A stretch of DNA of 46,691 nt from the NCBI GenBank assembly GCA_963205305.1, contig CAUJIC010000003.1:1-46691 (forward strand), given 5' to 3'. Shown in pieces: positions 1 to 8,078 of the stretch. The position numbers and the translations under genes were made by a program. The number at the start of each line of letters is the position of its first letter. Positions within the stretch are counted from its first letter, which is position 1. Source of the stretch: Pseudomonadota bacterium (GTDB lineage: Bacteria > Pseudomonadota > Alphaproteobacteria > Rickettsiales > UBA3002). The notes under the pieces were generated by a model that did not search any database, was not told where the DNA came from, and saw nothing but the letters and a program-made list of their open reading frames with translations.

Positions 1-1
1 G

Positions 2-553
2 CGTGGCCTTGGTGGCGGTGACGCGGATGAGCAGGCGCGCTATATTGAGGCAGTGGTGAGTGTGCCAAACGGTGCGCTACGCGTGGCGAGTGTGTATGTG
101 CCCAATGGGCAGGATGTGGCCTCGGATAAATTCCCCTATAAATTGAAATTTTTGGAGCGGCTGCGCGCGCATTGGGCGGAGCGGTTGACGTATCACGAAG
201 TGGCAGTGCTGGGCGGTGATTTCAATGTCGCGCCCGCGCCGATGGATGTGTATGACGCGGCGGCGCTTGATGGATCGGTCTGCTATCACCCCGCCGAGCG
301 CGAGCGCTTGCGGGCGTTAATGCATTTGGGGTTTTATGATGCGTTTCGTGTGAGTAACCCCACGAAGCAACAATTCAGCTGGTGGGATTATCGCGGCAAT
401 GGGTATGAGCGCGGGCACGGCTTGCGCATTGACCATTTGCTATTATCAGCGATGGCGGCGGATAAGCTAGCGGGCTGTGAGATTGATGAAGCGCCGCGCG
501 CGGAGGACAAACCCTCTGACCATGCGCCGGTGATTTGCACGTTGAAACTATAG
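2..553 (+). CDS. xthA: Exodeoxyribonuclease III, C-terminal part (5' end outside window)
   Basis: The gene is the C-terminal 184 codons of exonuclease III, a Mg-dependent AP endonuclease and 3'-5' exonuclease of base excision repair. The reading frame is open from base 2, so it enters from outside the window; the internal GTG at 53 is not the real start. Visible family motifs are GGDFN near residue 71 of this fragment (Asp and Asn of the active site), RIDHLLLS, and the C-terminal SDHAPV with the catalytic Asp-His pair. Full-length members are about 260 residues, so roughly the first 75 are missing. The stop overlaps the end of the convergent ABC-F gene by six bases. Confidence 0.93.
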   Translation, partial: RGLGGGDADEQARYIEAVVSVPNGALRVASVYVPNGQDVASDKFPYKLKFLERLRAHWAERLTYHEVAVLGGDFNVAPAPMDVYDAAALDGSVCYHPAERERLRALMHLGFYDAFRVSNPTKQQFSWWDYRGNGYERGHGLRIDHLLLSAMAADKLAGCEIDEAPRAEDKPSDHAPVICTLKL

Positions 554-2383
554 CGTCGCGATAAACGCTTCGAGGGCTTTTTCGGCTTCTTCCAATTCTT
601 TTTGCAACTGGCTGTAGGATTTGTTGAGACGCACGAGTTGGCTGGCATCGCCGCTGGTGCTGGCGACGGCGAGGGCGTTTTCCATTTCGTCTTTTTTCTC
701 GGAGAGTACGCGCACGGCGTCTTCCAGCTTCGCGGCTTCTTTTTCGGATGCGCTGCCGCCCGATTTTTTCTCATTCTTCGCTTTGCGGGCCTCTTGTTTG
801 GTGCTCTCGCGCTCGCGCTTGCGCTGGGCGACAACGAGTTTGCGGTAATCGTCGAGGTCGCCTTCGTAAGGCACACAGCTACCATCGGCGACGAGCCAGA
901 GGCGGTCGCAGACATTTTCGACGAGGTGAGGGTCGTGGCTGACCAGTATCACCGCGCCGGTGTAGTTGTTGATGGCTTGGGTGAGAGCCTCGCGCGCGTC
1001 GATATCGAGGTGGTTCGTTGGCTCATCGAGCAGGAGGATGTGCGGGGCGTCGTAGCTCATTAAACAGAAAAGCAGGCGGGCTTTTTCACCGCCTGAGCAA
1101 CTGCCGACTAACGTATCAGCTTTATCCTTATCGAACCCGAAGCGGCCAAGCGCAGCGCGTACGCGTGATTCGTGGAGGCCGACCATGGCTTCCTGCATAA
1201 TTTGGTAGGGGGTTTTGGTGACATCCAGCTCATCGGTTTGGAACTGGGCGAAATAGCCGACTTTGAGTTTGCCGGATTTGACAATATCACCCGCCAGCTC
1301 AGGCAAGCGGCCTGAAAGTAATTTCACCAGCGTAGATTTACCGTTGCCGTTCGCGCCGAGCAGGGCGATGCGGTCATCCATATCGATCCGCAGGTTGAGC
1401 TTTTTCAGAATTGGTTTTCCAGTTTCGTAGCCCGCATCGACATAATCCAGCGTGATGAGGGGGGAGCGCAGTTCTTGCGGCTCGGGGAATTCGAAGGCGG
1501 TGACGCGGTCGGCCATCACGGCATCGACGATATCCATTTTCTGAATGGCTTTCAGGCGGCTTTGCGCTTGGCGGGCTTTGGATGCGGTGGCACCGAAGCG
1601 ATCGACGAATTTTTGCATGTGCGCTTTTTGCTTGAGTTGCTTCTCGCGTAGGGCGGCTTGGTTGAGCAACCGCTCGGCACGGCGGCGTTCGAATTCGTCA
1701 TACGTACCCGTGTAAGCATTCAGTTTTTTGTCTTCCATATGCAAAATATGTGTGACGGTTTTGTTGAGGATGTCGCGGTCATGCGAAATGATGAGCAGCG
1801 TTTCCTTGTAGCGCATCAGGTAGTTCTCGAGCCAGACCATTGCCTCGAAATCGAGGTGGTTGGTGGGCTCATCGAGCATCAGCAAATTGGGTTGGCGGAA
1901 TAAGGTTGCGGCAAGTGCCACGCGCATGCGCCATCCGCCTGAGAAATCGGAGATAGGGCGTAGTTGGGCATTTGCATCAAACCCTAGGCCTGCGAGGATG
2001 GTTGCCGCGCGCGAAGGGGCGTCATAGGCGTCGATTTCCTCAAGGCGGGTGTAGATGTAACCCATGCGCTCGGGGTCTTCGACAGTTTCGGCTTCTTTCA
2101 TAAGCGCAGCGCGCTCGGTATCAGCGGCAAGAACAATGTCGATGAGTGGGGTATCATCCTCGGGTAAATCTTGGCGCACCCAGCCTACAGTGGCGTTTTT
2201 GATGAGGTTGATGTCGCCGCCATCCGCCACCAGTTCCCCCGCGATGAGTTTGAACAGGGTCGATTTGCCGATGCCGTTTGGCCCTACCAGCCCCACGCGC
2301 TGCCCACTGCCGATGGAAAGCGAAGCTTTTTCTAGCAGTGTACGGCCGCCAACGCGGTAGGTGAGATCGGAGATACTGAGCAT
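548..2383 (-). CDS. ABC-F family ATPase (YheS/Uup-like)
   Basis: A 611-residue soluble protein with two ABC ATPase domains and no membrane segments, the ABC-F layout. Members act on the ribosome, in translation or rescue, rather than as transporters. Domain 1 has Walker A GPNGIGKST near residue 34, signature FSGGWRMR and Walker B LLMLDEPTNHLD. Domain 2 has GANGNGKST, CSGGEKARLL and ILLLDEPTNHLD. A charged linker sits between them and a Lys/Glu-rich coiled coil forms the last 90 or so residues, as in YheS and Uup. ATG at 2383 is preferred over an in-frame TTG three codons upstream. The exact ABC-F subgroup cannot be decided here. Confidence 0.92.
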   Translation of the reverse strand: MLSISDLTYRVGGRTLLEKASLSIGSGQRVGLVGPNGIGKSTLFKLIAGELVADGGDINLIKNATVGWVRQDLPEDDTPLIDIVLAADTERAALMKEAETVEDPERMGYIYTRLEEIDAYDAPSRAATILAGLGFDANAQLRPISDFSGGWRMRVALAATLFRQPNLLMLDEPTNHLDFEAMVWLENYLMRYKETLLIISHDRDILNKTVTHILHMEDKKLNAYTGTYDEFERRRAERLLNQAALREKQLKQKAHMQKFVDRFGATASKARQAQSRLKAIQKMDIVDAVMADRVTAFEFPEPQELRSPLITLDYVDAGYETGKPILKKLNLRIDMDDRIALLGANGNGKSTLVKLLSGRLPELAGDIVKSGKLKVGYFAQFQTDELDVTKTPYQIMQEAMVGLHESRVRAALGRFGFDKDKADTLVGSCSGGEKARLLFCLMSYDAPHILLLDEPTNHLDIDAREALTQAINNYTGAVILVSHDPHLVENVCDRLWLVADGSCVPYEGDLDDYRKLVVAQRKRERESTKQEARKAKNEKKSGGSASEKEAAKLEDAVRVLSEKKDEMENALAVASTSGDASQLVRLNKSYSQLQKELEEAEKALEAFIATL

Positions 2384-2415
2384 AGTTGGCAATCGTGGGT
2401 GGTTAAAGGCGGCGC

Positions 2416-2444
2416 AACCTAGAGGGTGAGAGGAGCAAGGTCAA
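2416..2444 (-). promoter_or_regulatory. Sigma-70-type promoter of the ABC-F gene
   Basis: On the minus strand TTGACC (2439-2444) is followed after 17 bases by TAGGTT (2416-2421). Transcription would begin near 2409, giving a leader of about 26 bases before the ATG at 2383. The site lies in the gap between the divergent ABC-F and OsmC genes, which also argues that the OsmC reading frame does not start as far upstream as it is open. Confidence 0.5.
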
Positions 2445-2500
2445 CCCTTGCTTTGGGGCGCATTTTTGCGCTAAATCGGTGGGGGATAGAGGAGAGAGCG

Positions 2501-2908
2501 ATGGTTGAGATTCATATTGCCTACCAAGGTGAACTGCGGTGCGCGGCGACGCATATGCCTTCGGGCACGGTGATGGTGACGGATGCTCCCGTTGATAACC
2601 ATGGCAAAGGCGAGAGCTTTTCGCCTACCGACCTTGTGGCAACGGCGCTTGGCACCTGCATGATGACGATTATGGGGATTGCGGCCGAGAAGCTGGGGCT
2701 GGATTTGCGCGGCACGACGGTGGTGGTAAAGAAAAGCATGGTGGCCAAGCCAACACGGCGGGTGGGGGAGTTGGCGGTGGTGATTACGGTGCCACTCGCG
2801 CTGGATGAGGCGCAAAAGGAAGCGCTGAACCACGCGGCGATGACATGCCCAGTCTATGAGAGCTTGCACCCTGATATCGCCACACCTGTTGAATTTCGCT
2901 GGGTCTGA
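2501..2908 (+). CDS. OsmC family peroxiredoxin-like protein
   Basis: A 135-residue OsmC/Ohr-type protein, a family of thiol-dependent hydroperoxide reductases acting in the cytoplasm. The two conserved cysteines are both visible: one in LGTCMM in the middle of the protein and one in MTCPVYESL near the C-terminus. The start at 2501 is chosen because GAGGAGAG lies 2-10 bases upstream; the frame is open from 2426 but those codons overlap the promoter of the divergent ABC-F gene. Closer to the general OsmC/YhfA branch than to Ohr, judged from the motif around the first cysteine. The substrate is not known. Confidence 0.9.
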   Translation: MVEIHIAYQGELRCAATHMPSGTVMVTDAPVDNHGKGESFSPTDLVATALGTCMMTIMGIAAEKLGLDLRGTTVVVKKSMVAKPTRRVGELAVVITVPLALDEAQKEALNHAAMTCPVYESLHPDIATPVEFRWV

Positions 2909-2985
2909 GGCCTATTGTTTATGCCTAAACTTGACATACGTAGGCGCACGCCCCATGTAGTAGGCTCATTTAGTGGGATGGTGTT

Positions 2986-3648
2986 GTGGACGCGTTAGCG
3001 CAATGGTTCGAGGCAGTGGTGCAATGGCTGGTGGCACTGGTTGAGCATTTGGGCGTGCTAGGCATTTTTATTATGACCTTCCTTGAATCGACCTTCATGC
3101 CCATTCCCTCAGAAATGACGATGATTCCTGCCGGTTATTTGGTGCAGCAAGGTAAAATGGATTTGGTGAGCGTGCTGGTGGCTAGTATTATTGGCACGAT
3201 TGGCGGCGCGTATTTTAATTACCTGATTGCACGCCATTTTGGGCGAGGGTTATTTCTGCGCTATGGCAAGTATTTCCTAATGACCCCAGCGAAATTAGCA
3301 AAGCTGGAATCCTTTTTTGCGAAGCATGGGGCGATCTCGACGTTCATCGGGCGCCTCATTCCAGGGATTCGCCATTACATTTCGTTCCCTGCGGGTCTTG
3401 CACAAATGGATCAGCGGGCGTTTCTTATTTATACGGGCCTTGGCGGCGCAATATGGATGAGCATTCTGCTCGCACTGGGCTATCACATTGGTGAAAACAA
3501 AGAGCTGATGATGACCTACTTCCCGATGGTGAAAGGCGCACTGCTGGTATTTATTGTAACGCTTTGTATTTTTTATGTATGGCGCAATAAGAAAGCGGCA
3601 AAAAAACTACTAATTAATGAAGAAGGTTCATCGCCAGATGATAAGTAA
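2986..3648 (+). CDS. DedA family membrane protein
   Basis: A 220-residue polytopic inner-membrane protein of the DedA (SNARE-associated/VTT) family, whose members act as lipid scramblase or flippase-like proteins and support envelope homeostasis. Hallmarks: the re-entrant motif ESTFMPIPSE near residue 36 and FIGRLIPGIRHYISFPAG near residue 120, with the conserved Arg-Pro-Gly-Arg pattern. Four or five hydrophobic segments are visible. The only in-frame start is the GTG at 2986; the RBS is poor. The 3' end overlaps the end of convergent feoB by 35 bases. Confidence 0.9.
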   Translation: MDALAQWFEAVVQWLVALVEHLGVLGIFIMTFLESTFMPIPSEMTMIPAGYLVQQGKMDLVSVLVASIIGTIGGAYFNYLIARHFGRGLFLRYGKYFLMTPAKLAKLESFFAKHGAISTFIGRLIPGIRHYISFPAGLAQMDQRAFLIYTGLGGAIWMSILLALGYHIGENKELMMTYFPMVKGALLVFIVTLCIFYVWRNKKAAKKLLINEEGSSPDDK

Positions 3649-5464
3649 TGAACGAAGCCGCGTAGGCTAGTGCCATTAAATAGCTGAACGAAATCCACAT
3701 GAACTTGCTACTGTTCGTCTCGCGCTTAATCACCGCGAGGGTGGAAATACATTGTGGCGCGAATACAAACCATACAAGGAACGACAATGCGGAAGGCAAA
3801 CTCCACCCACCTGCGAGGGCGGTGGCAAGTGAGCTGACATCCTCGTCGACATTGCTGATGGCATAGACGGTGCCGAGAACTCCCACCGCCACTTCACGCG
3901 CGGCCATCGCGGGTAGTAGGGCGATTACCATTTGCCATGTGAAACCAATGGGAGCGAACAGCGGCGCAAGAAAAATACCCAGCATGCCCGCGTAGCTATG
4001 TTCAATCGCATTCGGTGTGCCAGCAGGTGCGATGGGGAAGGTGGAGAGCACCCAAATGCCGACGATGACGACAAAGATAATACCCCCTGCGCGCCGCAGG
4101 AAAATTTTGGCGCGTTCCAAAAGTCCAAGCGCGACATTCTGGATGGCGGGAATTTTGTAGGTTGGCAGCTCCATCACGAAACTATCAACGGTTTCGGTAT
4201 AGACAAACCGCTTGAGAACAAATGCAACGAGCAAACCAGAAACGAGGCCAAGCATGTAGAGGCAAAACATGACAAGGCCCTGCAAATTCATGCCGTGGAT
4301 GGAGGTTGCGGGGATGAAGGCGGCAATGAGCAATGTGTAGACGGGAAGTCGCGCGCTACAGGTCATGAGCGGTGCAATCAGGATAGTGATAAGGCGATCG
4401 GATTTATGCTCGATGGTGCGGGTGGCCATGATGCCAGGAATGGCGCAAGCAAAGGAGGAGAGAAGTGGTATGAAGGCTTTGCCGTGGAGGCCGACCCCAC
4501 CCATCATGCGGTCGAGCAGGAAGGCCGCGCGCGCCATGTAGCCTGAATCCTCAAGCACAAGGATAAAGAGGTAGAGCACCAGAATTTGTGGCAGGAAGAT
4601 GATCACCCCACCAACACCAGCGATGAGTCCATCGACGAGGAAGTTTTTTAGCAAGCCATCCGGCAGGGTATTTCCTACAAACTCGCCCAGCGCGCCGAAG
4701 GTCGCGTCAATCGCATCCATCGGCATGGATGACCATGTGAACACCGCTTGGAACATCAGAAACATAAGGCCAATGAGAATGAAAAGCCCAAAGAATGGAT
4801 GCAGCAGTACGCGGTCGATTGCGTAGGTGGTGACGGGCGGTGTTCCATAATGCACACCCGCTTGGTCGAGCATGGCAAGGGTGCTGCGATTAAGCTCGCG
4901 CAGCTCGGTGGCGCTAGGTTCGTGCCATGTGCTGACGTTGTGCTTGGGCGTTGCTAACAGTGCTGTATCTAGTGCCGCGAGTAACGCATCGAGCGCTCCG
5001 CCGCGCACTGCAACTGTAGGGATGACAGGCACGCCAAGGAGTTTTGATAGGGCGGCGCAATCAACCGTGATGCCGCGGCGGAGCGCAATATCGTGCATGT
5101 TGAGCGCTAGAATCATCGGGACGCCGAGTTGCTTGAGCTCCAGCGCAAAACGCAAATGCAGCTTGAGGTTGGTCGAATCAGCCACGCAAATGACGAGGTC
5201 AGGCCGCCCGACATCGTGCAGTTTTCCAAGCAACACGTCGCGCGTAACGGCTTCATCGGGGCTACGAGCACGCAGGGAATAGCTGCCTGGTAAATCGAGG
5301 AGACGGAAGGCTTGCCCCGTTTTGGTGTGGGCGACACCCTCCTTGCGCTCGACTGTTACACCCGCATAGTTTGCCACCTTTTGATGGCTGCCTGTGAGGC
5401 GGTTGAAGAGCGCCGATTTGCCAGAATTGGGGCAGCCAGCAAGGGCGATGAGGGGCATGGACAT
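3614..5464 (-). CDS. feoB: Ferrous iron transport protein B
   Basis: A 616-residue FeoB, the inner-membrane Fe(II) transporter with an N-terminal cytosolic G domain. G1 is GCPNSGKSALFN at about residue 10, G3 DLPGSYSL, G4 LNMHD. The membrane part has two Gate-type nucleoside-recognition domains, with conserved cysteines in FACAIPG and TCSARLP. At about 616 residues it is shorter than E. coli FeoB (773) because the C-terminal cytosolic tail is absent. The frame is open upstream to 5602, but the ATG at 5464, four bases after the feoA stop, fits the FeoB N-terminus; a second ATG at 5458 is also possible. It is the distal gene of a feoA-feoB operon. Confidence 0.95.
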   Translation of the reverse strand: MSMPLIALAGCPNSGKSALFNRLTGSHQKVANYAGVTVERKEGVAHTKTGQAFRLLDLPGSYSLRARSPDEAVTRDVLLGKLHDVGRPDLVICVADSTNLKLHLRFALELKQLGVPMILALNMHDIALRRGITVDCAALSKLLGVPVIPTVAVRGGALDALLAALDTALLATPKHNVSTWHEPSATELRELNRSTLAMLDQAGVHYGTPPVTTYAIDRVLLHPFFGLFILIGLMFLMFQAVFTWSSMPMDAIDATFGALGEFVGNTLPDGLLKNFLVDGLIAGVGGVIIFLPQILVLYLFILVLEDSGYMARAAFLLDRMMGGVGLHGKAFIPLLSSFACAIPGIMATRTIEHKSDRLITILIAPLMTCSARLPVYTLLIAAFIPATSIHGMNLQGLVMFCLYMLGLVSGLLVAFVLKRFVYTETVDSFVMELPTYKIPAIQNVALGLLERAKIFLRRAGGIIFVVIVGIWVLSTFPIAPAGTPNAIEHSYAGMLGIFLAPLFAPIGFTWQMVIALLPAMAAREVAVGVLGTVYAISNVDEDVSSLATALAGGWSLPSALSFLVWFVFAPQCISTLAVIKRETNSSKFMWISFSYLMALAYAASFITYHLAMNLLH

Positions 5465-5468
5465 GGCG

Positions 5469-5699
5469 TTAAGCAATCCGTTCGATGGAGATATAGCTAG
5501 CGTCGCGGCGGCGTAGGGCGATGGAGCGGTCGGAGATTTCGATGGCGAGCGGGTCGCGCCCAAACGGGCCTGTGTGCGCCAAGCGCAAATCCATCCCCTC
5601 ATGCAGCCCCATCTCGAGCAGTTTTCGCATCAGCGCATCATCGGCTTGGATAGCAGTGATGCGTGCTTTTTCGCCGCGCTTTAAATCGGTCAGGTTCAT
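5469..5699 (-). CDS. feoA: Ferrous iron transport protein A
   Basis: A 76-residue FeoA with an SH3-like fold, a small cytosolic partner of FeoB needed for full Fe(II) uptake. Typical features are the opening MNLTDLKRGEKARI, the LLEMGLHEGM core and the closing segment with alternating hydrophobic residues (GDPLAIEISDRSIALRR region). Four bases separate its TAA from the feoB ATG, so the two are translated from one mRNA. The upstream region has a Fur-like palindrome and an FNR-like box, consistent with repression by iron and induction at low oxygen. Confidence 0.93.
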   Translation of the reverse strand: MNLTDLKRGEKARITAIQADDALMRKLLEMGLHEGMDLRLAHTGPFGRDPLAIEISDRSIALRRRDASYISIERIA

Positions 5700-5731
5700 A
5701 TATTATCCATTGCGTTACCGACACTTAATAG

Positions 5732-5752
5732 TGCAAATGAGAACCATTTGCA
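5732..5752 (-). promoter_or_regulatory. Fur box upstream of feoAB
   Basis: A perfect inverted repeat, TGCAAATG (5732-5739) and CATTTGCA (5745-5752), with a five-base centre, 33 bases upstream of the feoA ATG. The inner 19 bases match the E. coli Fur consensus at 13 of 19 positions, including the central AATGA...CATT. Alphaproteobacterial Fur/Mur sites also use TGCAAAT-type arms. Position and target gene support iron-dependent repression of feoAB. Confidence 0.75.
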
Positions 5753-5797
5753 ATTAGAAAATAAAGCGTAACTCTACGGCTGATATGCGCCGCAGCC

Positions 5798-5811
5798 TTG
5801 ATCTATATCAG
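5798..5811 (-). promoter_or_regulatory. FNR/FixK-like anaerobox upstream of feoAB
   Basis: The sequence TTGAT-CTAT-ATCAG matches the FNR/FixK consensus TTGAT-N4-ATCAA at nine of ten fixed positions. It lies about 100 bases upstream of feoA and about 45 bases upstream of the Fur-like palindrome, where an activator of the feoAB promoter would bind. FNR control of feo is established in enterobacteria. It could instead serve the plus-strand gene at 5939, but the spacing to that gene is less suitable. Confidence 0.5.
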
Positions 5812-5896
5812 CTAAATTACGATGTGCGGCAGAGGGCATCGTAAAATGAGGTTTATGGCGAAAATAAATCCAAAAAACAGGCACTTTTCCTATGAA

Positions 5897-5930
5897 TTGT
5901 CATAATGCTGTAACAATCCTGTGGCACAGT
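5897..5930 (+). promoter_or_regulatory. Pho-box-like promoter (weaker member) of the 5939 gene
   Basis: Half-sites TTGTCAT (5897-5903) and CTGTAAC (5908-5914) are separated by AATG, with an optional third, CTGTGGC (5919-5925). A poor -10, CACAGT (5925-5930), follows ten bases after the second half-site, the spacing seen in E. coli Pho promoters, not the 22 bases seen at the other sites in this window. It would place transcription start at the ATG at 5939. Confidence 0.45.
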
Positions 5931-5938
5931 AGCAGGGT

Positions 5939-7276
5939 ATGAGTTTACCGACTGACATTGCTGAAATGAAGCGTGAGGCTGTGGTTGCACCTGCGATCAC
6001 GGGGGATGGTGTAGTTGCGCAAGTTGATGAGGTGACGGAAAAGCAGGAGAAAGAAAAAAGCTTGCAGTCCGTGAAAGGTCCATGGCATTGGGTAGGTGGA
6101 ATAGGTTCTGCTATGCGTAAGGCGGCAATTAGCGTAACCCCTGCATTTATCGTGAACAATTCGTCCAATATCCTCGGTGCTTCGCATGTCGCCACTGAGT
6201 TCGTTATGTTTAAGTCGGGCATGAAGGGGAATAAGTTAGTTGATAACCCAAGTAACCCAGCGAATTGGGTTATAGAGCCAGTACAAAAAATTTGGCAGGA
6301 TATAGCTACTAATTCAAAATCTCGTGACTATTCAGTTGAGCAGATTTTTGCAGGTAATCCAGTTGCAAACTTTAAGAAATTTGCAATGGATACAAACGAT
6401 GCAAGTCACCGCGAAGCAGATCGCCAAATTTCAGAAAATCAATCGCGTATAAAATTGGGAGAAAAAGCGAAATCGCTTTCGCTTGGCAACCCTTGGCAGA
6501 CGCGTACAACGTTTGTAGGATTAGTCATTTGGGCGCTTAGCGCAGTAATTCCTGAGCGTAAAGATTCCGACCAAGAAGTTGAGCGCATGGCTACCATGAG
6601 AACACTTCATCCCATTCAGTATGTCGGTGAGCGGTTAAAGCAAGCTGTATGGGTTCCTGAATGGAGTTCTCACAAGCGCCAGATGTTAGGTCTAGGTTAT
6701 GTTGTTATTGGGGCGTGTTCCACGATGGGTTCGTGGCGTCAGCGTAGAGATTTGAATCCTGCTCTAGTAGAAGATGCCAAGCTTATCGCTAAAGGGTTGA
6801 AGAAAGCCTATACATTTAACGGTGCGTATCTAGGCACGTCTGTGCTTTCATTTTTAAGCTCCATTCCACTGTTATTCGCGCTAGATGAGAATAAGGGATA
6901 TTCGACCTTTGGGACAATCTTGATGGGACGAATCCCTGTGATGGTGAAGAGCATAAAACAGAAATATAGAGATAATGATCCAGGTGCTAGTTCTTACACT
7001 GCTGGCATGGTTAGCTTTCAGTTGGAGAATGCACTCCAGGCTTTAATCGGTGGCGCAGAAAAATTGCCTGACGGTACGATTGTTGATCATGAGGATGAAA
7101 AGCAAAGAGCAATTAAGGCTGCAAAAATAATCAAGCGCGAACAAAAAGAGCATGGCGCTAAACATCATTCATCAAACTCAGATGCCGTGCCAAGTATGGT
7201 CGTCTCGAACGTTTCGCACGATGATATGGCCATGCCAGATCGCGTGCTACAGCAGCAGGCGACATCTGTTAAATAA
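5939..7276 (+). CDS. Unrecognised membrane-associated protein, 445 aa
   Basis: I do not recognise this protein. After a polar N-terminus of about 55 residues it has several hydrophobic stretches: one around residues 60-85, one near 195-210 (FVGLVIWALSAVIP), one near 250 (GLGYVVIGACSTMGSW) and a longer one near 295-320 (YLGTSVLSFLSSIPLLFAL). The C-terminal 90 residues are charged and His/Ser-rich. Base composition is more AT-rich than its neighbours. A Pho-box-like element precedes it and an intrinsic terminator follows, so it is a single-gene unit. Start could be ATG 5939 (near-leaderless, AGCAGGG just upstream) or ATG 5966. The GACSTMGSWRQ-type segment faintly recalls the 41197 protein. Confidence 0.7.
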   Translation: MSLPTDIAEMKREAVVAPAITGDGVVAQVDEVTEKQEKEKSLQSVKGPWHWVGGIGSAMRKAAISVTPAFIVNNSSNILGASHVATEFVMFKSGMKGNKLVDNPSNPANWVIEPVQKIWQDIATNSKSRDYSVEQIFAGNPVANFKKFAMDTNDASHREADRQISENQSRIKLGEKAKSLSLGNPWQTRTTFVGLVIWALSAVIPERKDSDQEVERMATMRTLHPIQYVGERLKQAVWVPEWSSHKRQMLGLGYVVIGACSTMGSWRQRRDLNPALVEDAKLIAKGLKKAYTFNGAYLGTSVLSFLSSIPLLFALDENKGYSTFGTILMGRIPVMVKSIKQKYRDNDPGASSYTAGMVSFQLENALQALIGGAEKLPDGTIVDHEDEKQRAIKAAKIIKREQKEHGAKHHSSNSDAVPSMVVSNVSHDDMAMPDRVLQQQATSVK

Positions 7277-7294
7277 GCGACGCAGTGTAAACTA

Positions 7295-7320
7295 AAAAGG
7301 GCACCTTTCGGTGCCCTTTT
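7295..7320. terminator. Bidirectional intrinsic terminator
   Basis: A perfect 11-bp stem (7295-7305 with 7310-7320), loop TTTC, arms AAAAGGGCACC and GGTGCCCTTTT. It has A/T tracts on both sides, so it ends both the plus-strand 5939 gene and the minus-strand OmpA-family gene. Confidence 0.9.
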
Positions 7321-7356
7321 GTTTGAGTGCAGGCTCTCACTAGTGAGAGGCTAAAC

Positions 7357-7980
7357 TTATTTCGCGTTGAATTCGACTTCGACGCGGCGCTCCTTGGCCA
7401 TGCAGGCGATTTTAGCTGCACGCTTCTTCTCGCTCTCGCAGCCAGCTTCTGGGCTCGATTTACCAAGGCCTTTGATGTCGCCTTCGGTTTTGAGGCGCGA
7501 CTTGGAATCAAGATACGCTTTTGCTGCTTCCACACGCTTGGTCGCGAGTGCATCGTTATACGACGCGCTACCAAACTGGTCGGTGTAGCCGTAAATGGTG
7601 ACATCCGTAATCGCTGACGAATCGTTGATGACTTTGGCAAGTTCATCGAGCTTCGCTTTCGATTCAGCAGTCAGGGTCGATTTGTTGAAATCGAAATAGA
7701 GGGTACGTTTTTCGCGCTCAGCTGCCGAAAGCTGTGCGATAGGGGCCGGCGCTGGTGCTGGGGCAGCAACGGGCGCTGCGGCAACAGGTTTAGGTGCTGG
7801 CGCTGCTGGGGCACACGGGTCGTTTGCGTCTTGCCATTTGGTGCGTACGCAGTTCCCACGTGAATCTACTACAGGGCCACTGTTCTTGTCGTAGGCGGCA
7901 TCTTCGGCCGAAGCAGCAAAGGTTGGGGATGCGGCGGAAAGCGCAATCAGGCTGACGGCAGCGAGAAGTGAAGAACGCAT
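7357..7980 (-). CDS. OmpA-family outer-membrane/peptidoglycan-binding protein
   Basis: A 207-residue exported protein. An N-terminal signal peptide (MRSSLLAAVSLIALSAAS, cleavage after PTFA-A region) is followed by a short mature N-terminus with two cysteines, an Ala/Pro-rich linker, then a C-terminal OmpA domain (about residues 95-205) that binds peptidoglycan. The NDALATKRVEAAKAYL segment corresponds to the peptidoglycan-contacting helix of OmpA/Pal proteins. ATG 7980 is chosen because GGAGCTTCC lies just upstream and it starts the signal peptide; the open frame runs to 8022. No beta-barrel is visible, so it is probably periplasmic and anchored to the wall. A sigma-70 promoter lies upstream. 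Confidence 0.85.
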   Translation of the reverse strand: MRSSLLAAVSLIALSAASPTFAASAEDAAYDKNSGPVVDSRGNCVRTKWQDANDPCAPAAPAPKPVAAAPVAAPAPAPAPIAQLSAAEREKRTLYFDFNKSTLTAESKAKLDELAKVINDSSAITDVTIYGYTDQFGSASYNDALATKRVEAAKAYLDSKSRLKTEGDIKGLGKSSPEAGCESEKKRAAKIACMAKERRVEVEFNAK

Positions 7981-8017
7981 AGGAAGCTCCGAGGTTAAGG
8001 ATGGGATTGAGGCGCGT

Positions 8018-8045
8018 ACCATAGCGCGCCCGCGCGTTTGGGCAA
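8018..8045 (-). promoter_or_regulatory. Promoter of the OmpA-family gene
   Basis: On the minus strand TTGCCC (8040-8045) is followed after 16 bases by TATGGT (8018-8023), the latter preceded by GC as in alphaproteobacterial -10 elements. Transcription would start near 8011, about 30 bases before the start codon. Confidence 0.5.
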
Positions 8046-8078
8046 GCGAGAATTTATGGGTAAGGCTGAGGGCGGGTT

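Noticed and set aside
2931..2966. TTGACA promoter of dedA
   Set aside because: The -35 is perfect but no acceptable -10 lies at 16-18 bases (CATGTA and ATGTAG only). Not counted as a promoter.
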